Assembly: GCA_002426495.1 (NCBI GenBank)
Contig: DIQC01000065.1
Location: 109,812-116,564 of the forward strand
Origin: Thermacetogenium sp. UBA5472
Lineage (GTDB): Bacteria; Bacillota; DSM-12270; Thermacetogeniales; Thermacetogeniaceae
DNA: 6,753 bases
Reading direction: 5' to 3'
How positions within the stretch are numbered: position 1 is the first letter of the stretch; the number at the start of each line of letters is the position of its first letter. The notes below the pieces were generated by a model. That model had not been told where the DNA came from. It did no database searches and saw only the letters and a list, made by a program, of their open reading frames with translations. Shown here one piece after another: positions 1 through 4,702 of the stretch. A program made the position numbers and the translations under genes.

Positions 1-174
1 CAGATTCCGGTTATTGCCTCTGGTGGAGCGGGGAATCTTGAGCATCTTTACCAGGGTGTTATAACTGGGAAAGCTGATGCGGTGCTGGCTGCTTCCATCT
101 TCCATTATCGGGAATACACGATCAGAGAGGCAAAAGAATACCTGGCAGAGAGAGGGGTGCCTGTAAGGCTGTGA
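1..174 (+). CDS. hisF: Imidazole glycerol phosphate synthase cyclase subunit HisF, C-terminal part
   Basis: The last 57 codons of hisF are present; the gene begins before the window. HisF is the cyclase half of imidazole glycerol phosphate synthase. With the glutaminase HisH it converts PRFAR plus ammonia into imidazole glycerol phosphate and AICAR in the cytoplasm. Seen here are the segment IPVIASGGAGN, matching the late beta-strand and phosphate-binding loop of the (beta/alpha)8 barrel, then ADAVLAASIFHYREYTI and a terminal helix ending GVPVRL, all typical of the HisF C-terminus. The TGA stop (172-174) overlaps the GTG start of hisIE by four bases (GTGA), the compact spacing expected of a his operon. 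The reading is sure; only the 5' part is missing. Confidence 0.95.
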   Translation, partial: QIPVIASGGAGNLEHLYQGVITGKADAVLAASIFHYREYTIREAKEYLAERGVPVRL

Positions 175-830
175 AAGCAAAGCCGGTGATTACAGAAAGC
201 AAGGAAATAGAGGAATTCGTAGATAGTGTTAAATTCGATGTTGCAGGTTTGGTCCCTGCAGTTGTGCAGGATGTAGAAAACAATGAGGTGCTCATGGTCG
301 CCTGGATGAACCGGGAGTCCCTAAAAAGATCATTGGAAAGCGGGAGGACCTGGTTTTACAGCAGGAGCAGGGAAGCTCTTTGGCTGAAAGGAGAAACCAG
401 CGGCAATTGTCAGTACATCAGGGAAGTGCGGTCTGATTGTGACGGAGATACGCTGCTTTTCCAAGTGGAACAACTGGGTGTGGCCTGCCATTTGGGGACC
501 AGGTCCTGTTTTTCCCATGTAGTAGGCAGCGTTGCTGATGAAGTAAAGGCTGAAAGCATTGTTGCGGATCTTTATGCCCTCATTGGGGAGCGCCAAAGGA
601 GCTTGCCTGAAGGGTCCTATACAGCAAAACTCTTTCAGAGTGGAAGGGGCAGAATCGCACAAAAGGTAGGGGAAGAAGCGGTAGAGGTGGTTGTTGCTGC
701 CATGCAAGATAACCATAGTGAGCTTGTGGAGGAAACTGCAGACCTGCTCTACCACTTGTTGGTACTCTTGGTGGAATGCGGTACCAGCCCTGAGGAGATT
801 CGTGAAAAATTAGCAGAACGACGGCAGTAG
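171..830 (+). CDS. hisIE: Bifunctional phosphoribosyl-AMP cyclohydrolase / phosphoribosyl-ATP pyrophosphatase HisIE
   Basis: A 219-residue fusion catalysing steps 2 and 3 of histidine synthesis: the HisE part hydrolyses PR-ATP to PR-AMP and PPi, and the HisI part opens the adenine ring of PR-AMP. HisI spans about residues 20-125. It shows the Mg-binding motif DCDGD (D89, D91, D93) and cysteines C90, C106 and C113, which correspond to the zinc ligands known in the family. HisE spans about 130-219, with LYALIGERQ, LPEGSYTAKLF, the acidic helix KVGEEAVEVV and ETADLLYHLLVLL. Length is normal for the fusion. The GTG start at 171 is favoured because it overlaps the hisF stop, implying translational coupling; only a weak GGGGTG (154-159) precedes it, and GTG at 186 is an alternative. 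The usual CHTG is CHLG here (L108), a conservative oddity beside an intact metal site. Confidence 0.96.
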   Translation: MKAKPVITESKEIEEFVDSVKFDVAGLVPAVVQDVENNEVLMVAWMNRESLKRSLESGRTWFYSRSREALWLKGETSGNCQYIREVRSDCDGDTLLFQVEQLGVACHLGTRSCFSHVVGSVADEVKAESIVADLYALIGERQRSLPEGSYTAKLFQSGRGRIAQKVGEEAVEVVVAAMQDNHSELVEETADLLYHLLVLLVECGTSPEEIREKLAERRQ

Positions 831-835
831 GTGAT
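829..835 (+). promoter_or_regulatory. Ribosome binding site of pcrA overlapping the hisIE stop
   Basis: AGGTGAT matches the anti-Shine-Dalgarno end of 16S rRNA over seven bases and lies four bases before ATG at 840, a good register for this part of the SD helix. It overlaps the TAG stop of hisIE (828-830), so ribosomes finishing hisIE could reinitiate on pcrA. GTG at 831 and ATG at 834 lie within or against this site and have no good SD of their own, so I choose ATG 840. Confidence 0.6.
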
Positions 836-839
836 GAAA

Positions 840-3122
840 ATGGAGTTGGAGAGGGAATTGGATAGAGAATTGAATCCGCAGCAGTTGGAAGCTGTGAAAT
901 ATACTGAGGGACCCCTGATAGTATTTGCTGGGGCAGGAAGCGGGAAAACAAAGGTTTTAACTTATCGCATCGCTCACCTGTTAAAACTGGGCGTATCTCC
1001 ATTTCAGATCATGGCGGTCACTTTTACCAACCGAGCGGCAACAGAAATGCGAGAAAGGGTGCAGCAGTTGGTGGGGGATGGCCAGGCTAATGATGTCTGG
1101 GTCAGGACATTTCACTCGATGGCTGTACGCATTCTCAGACGAGAGGAACGCTACCTTTCTTATGACCGCAATTTTTTAATATATGATAGCGCTGATCAGA
1201 TAACTGTTATGAAACAGTGTATCGCAGAACTGAGGGTTGATGACCGTAAATTTCGGCCCCGGGGGGTGCTGGCAGAGATCAGCAGCTTCAAAAATGAGCT
1301 TGTTACACCTAAGGATTATCATGGAATGGCGCGCAATGTGCGTGAGGAAACCATTGCCGACCTGTATTCTCTTTATCAGAAGAAGCTGCTTCAACACAAT
1401 GCCATGGATTTTGATGACCTTTTAGTACAGACTGTTGAACTCTTTCGTTCAGAGCCACTGGTTCTAGAGCACTATCAGCGCCGTTTTCAATATATCATGG
1501 TTGATGAGTATCAGGATACCAACCATGTCCAGTATGTGCTGGTGCACCAATTGGCTGGTGACAAGCGGAACCTGTGTGTGGTGGGGGATGATGACCAATC
1601 CATTTATGGCTGGCGGGGCGCGGATATCAGAAATATTCTCAATTTCGAGAGGGATTTTCCTGATGTATATGTGATCAAGTTGGAGCAGAACTATCGTTCC
1701 ACACAGTGCATATTGGCTGTGGCTAATGCCCTCATTTCCCATAATAAAGGAAGAAAGCCCAAAGAACTGTGGACATCAAATGATGTGGGAGATCCTGTTT
1801 CCTGCTATCAGGCTTTGGATGAAAAGGATGAGGCCAGGTTTGTTGCTGCTGAAATCAGTGACCTGGTGGAGAGGGAAGAGGCCCTTTATCGGGATTGTGC
1901 GGTCTTTTATCGAACCCATGCCCAATCACGGGTAATTGAGGAAGAATTTATACGCTCCGGGATCCCCTACCGTATTTATGGGGGAGTGCGATTTTATGAG
2001 CGCAAGGAAATAAAAGATATTCTGGCATATCTGCGGCTGGTAGCCAACCCTGCAGATGAGGTGTCTTTGCGCCGTGTGATCAATGAGCCGCGGCGGGGAA
2101 TCGGTGATACAACCATCGCCCGTGCTGAAGAGTTCGCTTCCAGTGCAGGGAGAAGTTTGGCTGCTGTGTTGGAGCATCCGGAGGAAATACCGAATCTAGG
2201 GAATCGTGCTGTAAATGCATTGAAGGGCTTTTTCCAGATGATAAATAGCTGGAGGAAGCTGGACGATGCTGTATCTGTGGCAGGTTTGGTAGAAAGGATA
2301 CTGGGTGAAACCGGATATCTCTCTGCTTTAGAGACGCAAAAGACAGTGGAAGCTGAAACACGCATCGAGAACTTAAATGAGTTTCTGGGTGTAGTTCAGC
2401 AGTACGACAGCGAGGGGATTGGTGGAACTCTCGTCGACTTTTTAGAGGGATTAGCACTGGTAACAGATATCGATAACTATGAACCGGGAGAGGATGCCGT
2501 AGTTCTGATGACCATCCATGGTGCCAAGGGGATGGAGTTTCCAATGGTTTTCCTGACCGGTTTGGAGGAAGGCCTTTTTCCTCATGTCCATTCTCTAGAA
2601 GAAAATGAAGTAGAGGAAGAGCGGCGTCTTTGCTATGTGGCGATAACAAGGGCTAAACAAAAACTATATCTCTCCTGGGCAATCCGTCGCTTTATTTACG
2701 GAAATAGTGAATACAAACTGCCCTCTCGTTTTTTCAAGGAGATTCCGCAGGAATACCTATGTCCGGTGGTGCCCGATAGGTTCGCGGGACACGGTGGACA
2801 CGGGGACGGTTCTGCTGTCCCATCCGGCGGTGGACAGGGGGACGGTTCCGGTGTCCCAGCTACAGGCAGCCAGGCTGGGCATAATGCAGGGCATGCCATC
2901 AAAGAGAGTGCCGCCGGCGAAAAAGAGGCGGCAGCTGTAACAGCGGCTCCATCTCAAACTAGTTTCCAAGTGGGAGAAACGGTGGAACACAAAAAGTTTG
3001 GGAAAGGGGTTGTCATGGAAACCAAGACAGGCCCCGGTGGAGACATGGAGATCTATGTGTCATTTGAAACAGCGGGGTTCAAGCACTTATTGGCCAAGTA
3101 CGCCCCTATAAAAAAAGCCTAA
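840..3122 (+). CDS. pcrA: ATP-dependent 3'-5' DNA helicase PcrA (UvrD/Rep family, SF1A)
   Basis: A complete 760-residue helicase, counted from ATG 840, acting in nucleotide excision repair, rolling-circle replication and clearing of RNA polymerase or recombinase from DNA. All SF1A motifs are visible: Q motif region LNPQQLEAV, Walker A GAGSGKT (K36), Walker B VDEYQD (D222, E223), motif III DDDQSIYGWRGAD (from 250), motif IV QNYRS (R286), motif V TIHGAKGMEF (from 558) and motif VI YVAITRAK (R604). After about residue 640 comes a glycine- and alanine-rich, probably disordered linker containing a 12-residue tandem repeat (652-675). Residues 709-760 (FQVGETVEHKKFGKGVV onward) form the Tudor-like domain known in PcrA to contact RNA polymerase. 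The family is usually about 720-750 residues; the excess lies in the linker. GTG 831 or ATG 834 would add only two or three residues. It follows hisIE with nine bases between them and is probably cotranscribed with the his genes. Confidence 0.97.
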   Translation: MELERELDRELNPQQLEAVKYTEGPLIVFAGAGSGKTKVLTYRIAHLLKLGVSPFQIMAVTFTNRAATEMRERVQQLVGDGQANDVWVRTFHSMAVRILRREERYLSYDRNFLIYDSADQITVMKQCIAELRVDDRKFRPRGVLAEISSFKNELVTPKDYHGMARNVREETIADLYSLYQKKLLQHNAMDFDDLLVQTVELFRSEPLVLEHYQRRFQYIMVDEYQDTNHVQYVLVHQLAGDKRNLCVVGDDDQSIYGWRGADIRNILNFERDFPDVYVIKLEQNYRSTQCILAVANALISHNKGRKPKELWTSNDVGDPVSCYQALDEKDEARFVAAEISDLVEREEALYRDCAVFYRTHAQSRVIEEEFIRSGIPYRIYGGVRFYERKEIKDILAYLRLVANPADEVSLRRVINEPRRGIGDTTIARAEEFASSAGRSLAAVLEHPEEIPNLGNRAVNALKGFFQMINSWRKLDDAVSVAGLVERILGETGYLSALETQKTVEAETRIENLNEFLGVVQQYDSEGIGGTLVDFLEGLALVTDIDNYEPGEDAVVLMTIHGAKGMEFPMVFLTGLEEGLFPHVHSLEENEVEEERRLCYVAITRAKQKLYLSWAIRRFIYGNSEYKLPSRFFKEIPQEYLCPVVPDRFAGHGGHGDGSAVPSGGGQGDGSGVPATGSQAGHNAGHAIKESAAGEKEAAAVTAAPSQTSFQVGETVEHKKFGKGVVMETKTGPGGDMEIYVSFETAGFKHLLAKYAPIKKA
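2786..2864 (+). repeat. Two tandem 36-bp units inside pcrA with GGGGACGGTTC core
   Basis: The units at 2793-2828 and 2829-2864 agree at 28 of 36 positions by my alignment, and at 27 of the first 30. Each has GGTGGACA, then the core GGGGACGGTTC (2802-2812 and 2838-2848), then TGTCCCA. Within each unit GGACA and TGTCC can pair around the core. GGGACAC at 2786-2792 is also a perfect inverted match to GTGTCCC at 2851-2857, so the pair has a nested symmetry. The period is a multiple of three, so pcrA stays open and gains the peptide repeats GGHGDGSAVPSG and GGQGDGSGVPAT. The same core occurs on the other strand at 4619-4629. Confidence 0.85.
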
Positions 3123-3125
3123 AAT

Positions 3126-3139
3126 GTTAGTCGTTAGTC
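3126..3139 (+). repeat. Short direct repeat GTTAGTC x2 after pcrA
   Basis: Two adjoining copies of GTTAGTC (3126-3132 and 3133-3139) lie just after the pcrA stop in the 64-bp gap. A weaker relative, TTGGAGTCA, follows. No function is evident. The gap also holds a four-base-pair CACC/GGTG inverted repeat, too weak to call a terminator, and no convincing promoter, so pcrA transcripts probably continue into the next gene. Confidence 0.45.
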
Positions 3140-3172
3140 ATTGGAGTCACCTCTGCTGGTGCGTCTGTAATT

Positions 3173-3179
3173 AAAGGAG
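3173..3179 (+). promoter_or_regulatory. Ribosome binding site that fixes the TTG start of the pyrophosphatase
   Basis: AAAGGAG lies seven bases before TTG at 3187. No ATG occurs near the beginning of this reading frame, and the active-site motif HRNPDTD begins only at residue 10, so this strong SD and its spacing support the unusual TTG start. Confidence 0.75.
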
Positions 3180-3186
3180 TGGAAGT

Positions 3187-4518
3187 TTGGAAAGGGAAAT
3201 AGTGGTGCTGGGGCACCGTAATCCGGATACAGATTCTATTTGCTCTGCCATTGCTTATGCTGCCCTCAAGAAGGAGTTGGGGGAAAATGCGACCCCTGGG
3301 TGTCTAGGAGCGCCTAACCGGGAAACCGCGTATGTGCTGGACTATTTTGGTGTTGAGGCACCACCGTTTGTTGCTGATGTTTATCCGCGGGTGACCGATA
3401 TGCTGCGGAGTGAAATCTCCAACTGCAGTCCGGAGACAACACTGCAGGAAGCGGGGCAGATGATGCGGGAAAAAGGGATCAAAACCCTCCCTGTGGTGGC
3501 TGGAGATGGACGCTTAAAAGGGCTGCTGACTACCGGTGACCTGGCGCACTATCTACTTATGGAACTTGGGTTGGAGTTGGTTACAGAGGGCTCTCGTACC
3601 AGGGAAATATTGGATATTCCCATTTCTGCACTGATGAAAACAGAGGGAATTGTTACTTTTCAGGATGATGACTTGGTTGCACAGGTAAAAAGAGTGATGC
3701 TGGAGACCAGGTACCGTAATTACCCGGTTATCGATGAGCATAATCGCTTGTTGGGGATGGTGGCTCGCTATGACCTGCTCGCTTTAAAAAGAAAGCCGGT
3801 GATCCTTGTTGACCATAATGAAAGGTCTCAATCTGTACCGGGTATTGAGCAGGCAGAGATATTGGAGATTATCGATCATCACCGCCTAGGGGATGTCCAA
3901 ACTGGAGAACCACTTTATTTTCGCTGCGAACCGGTGGGAAGCACCTGCACTATTATCGGTTCTATTTATCAACAGAAGGATATTGAGCCTTCTCTCAAAA
4001 TAGCCGGCTTGCTCTGTGCTGGGATCCTTTCAGATACTGTGCTTTTCAAGTCTCCTACTTGTACCGCCAAAGATCGCCAGATAGCGGATCTGTTCGGAGA
4101 GAAGGCGGATATCGAATTGGAGTCTTTTGGCCGGGCGATGTTTCGTGCCGGATCTGTACTGGCTGACCGGCCTGCCCGAGAGATACTACAGGAGGATTTC
4201 AAGGAATTCCAGTTAGGCGATTTAAAGATAGGAGTGGGTCAGGTGGAAGCCCTGGGGATCGATGGTCTTGCAGATGTCAAGCGATCACTCCTGTGTGAAA
4301 TGAATGATTTCGCCCAGGAGCAAGGCTATGATGTGGTTTTAATGATGCTGACTGATATCACCCAGGAAGGGACAGAGATTCTTGTGGCCGGAGATGAAAG
4401 ATTTGTAGGCGAGGCGTTTGGTAAAAAGGTAAAGGACGGTCATTTCTTCCTCCCGGGGGTTATGTCACGCAAAAAACAGATCATCCCACAGTTATCCCGT
4501 CTGGCAGCATTGAAATAG
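3187..4518 (+). CDS. ppaC: CBS-domain manganese-dependent inorganic pyrophosphatase (family II, DHH)
   Basis: A 443-residue enzyme predicted to hydrolyse PPi to two phosphates in the cytoplasm, driving biosynthetic reactions forward. The DHH catalytic domain is split by an insert. The first part carries HRNPDTD (H10, D14, D16). Two CBS domains follow at about 72-125 and 146-203. Catalysis then resumes with VDHNE (D209), the signature DHH (230-232), and GILSDT (D283). The C-terminal DHHA2 domain ends with the substrate-binding SRKKQ (R428, K429). Length and the lack of a DRTGG domain between the CBS modules fit the shorter CBS-pyrophosphatases, such as the Moorella type. That family is inhibited by AMP or ADP and activated by ATP; such regulation here is inference. 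The start is TTG behind AAAGGAG. The gene lies between pcrA and ligA without its own clear promoter. The main alternative is another DHH phosphoesterase, but the motif set favours pyrophosphatase. Confidence 0.92.
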   Translation: MEREIVVLGHRNPDTDSICSAIAYAALKKELGENATPGCLGAPNRETAYVLDYFGVEAPPFVADVYPRVTDMLRSEISNCSPETTLQEAGQMMREKGIKTLPVVAGDGRLKGLLTTGDLAHYLLMELGLELVTEGSRTREILDIPISALMKTEGIVTFQDDDLVAQVKRVMLETRYRNYPVIDEHNRLLGMVARYDLLALKRKPVILVDHNERSQSVPGIEQAEILEIIDHHRLGDVQTGEPLYFRCEPVGSTCTIIGSIYQQKDIEPSLKIAGLLCAGILSDTVLFKSPTCTAKDRQIADLFGEKADIELESFGRAMFRAGSVLADRPAREILQEDFKEFQLGDLKIGVGQVEALGIDGLADVKRSLLCEMNDFAQEQGYDVVLMMLTDITQEGTEILVAGDERFVGEAFGKKVKDGHFFLPGVMSRKKQIIPQLSRLAALK

Positions 4519-4519
4519 T

Positions 4520-4566
4520 GGGGAAACTTCTGACGTCAGACATCTGTCTTCCCGGTATCTCTTTTT
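4520..4566 (+). terminator. Possible weak terminator after ppaC
   Basis: GGGAAAC (4521-4527) can pair with GTCTTCCC (4546-4553) with one bulged C. The enclosed loop includes the 12-base palindrome TCTGACGTCAGA (4529-4540), which may itself fold. A pyrimidine tract TCTCTTTTT (4558-4566) follows. The stem is short and the T-run begins several bases after it, so this is a poor intrinsic terminator at best. Its place right after the stop and before a new promoter makes it plausible. Confidence 0.35.
4529..4540. repeat. Perfect 12-base palindrome TCTGACGTCAGA
   Basis: A perfect palindrome eleven bases after the ppaC stop. It could be part of the terminator-like structure around it or a binding site for a dimeric protein. 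Nothing else in the window repeats it, so I assign no regulator. Confidence 0.5.
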
Positions 4567-4608
4567 CAGTTTGGTGGAAAATGCTAATTGCCCGAATATG
4601 CATAAAAA

Positions 4609-4637
4609 GCAATCAGAGGAACCGTCCCCCTGATTGC
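4609..4637. repeat. Perfect hairpin repeat with the antisense GGGGACGGTTC core in its loop
   Basis: GCAATCAG (4609-4616) and CTGATTGC (4630-4637) are perfect 8-base inverted arms around the 13-base loop AGGAACCGTCCCC. The loop, read on the other strand, contains the same GGGGACGGTTC core found twice in pcrA, here extended to GGGGACGGTTCC. The arms are unrelated to the GGACA/TGTCC arms of the pcrA units. Five A bases (4604-4608) precede it, so on the - strand the hairpin is followed by TTTTT, like an intrinsic terminator facing away from ligA. It most likely belongs to a dispersed palindromic repeat family. Confidence 0.85.
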
Positions 4638-4651
4638 GCATTGGTTATATT

Positions 4652-4660
4652 TGGTATAAT
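4652..4660 (+). promoter_or_regulatory. Extended -10 promoter for ligA
   Basis: TGGTATAAT combines a consensus TATAAT (4655-4660) with the TGn extension, and AT-rich DNA flanks it. Transcription would start near 4667, leaving a leader of about 36 bases with GGAGGG (4690-4695) before ATG 4703. No good -35 exists: at 17-bp spacing the position holds GATTGC (4632-4637), the end of the hairpin repeat. The extended -10 would have to compensate, as is known for sigma-A promoters of this type. Confidence 0.7.
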
Positions 4661-4702
4661 ATTTATATGGAATTGAGTAGCGGAATAGCGGAGGGAATTT
4701 AG

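Noticed and set aside
580..1002. 140-codon minus-strand open frame across the hisIE-pcrA junction
   Set aside because: It is antisense to two conserved genes, proline-rich, and matches no family I recognise.
2080..2649. 189-codon minus-strand open frame inside pcrA
   Set aside because: It lies wholly opposite conserved helicase sequence and has low-complexity composition with no recognisable motif.
2786..2864. CRISPR array or insertion sequence in the pcrA linker
   Set aside because: The two units adjoin without spacers, no cas or transposase gene is in the window, and the reading frame is uninterrupted.
2696..2990. Minus-strand open frames across the pcrA linker, encoding peptides with GTVPLS/RTVPVS-like runs
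   Set aside because: They are antisense to an intact pcrA and open mainly because the GC-rich repeat units lack stops. No ribosome binding site or known domain supports them.
3141..3171. Possible promoter before ppaC (TTGGAG and TGTAAT)
   Set aside because: The -35 matches only three of six bases, the spacer is 19 bp, and the predicted start near 3178 would remove the ribosome binding site.
4609..4637. Hairpin as a + strand terminator of ppaC
   Set aside because: No T-run follows on the + strand; the T-run is on the - strand side, and a promoter follows directly.
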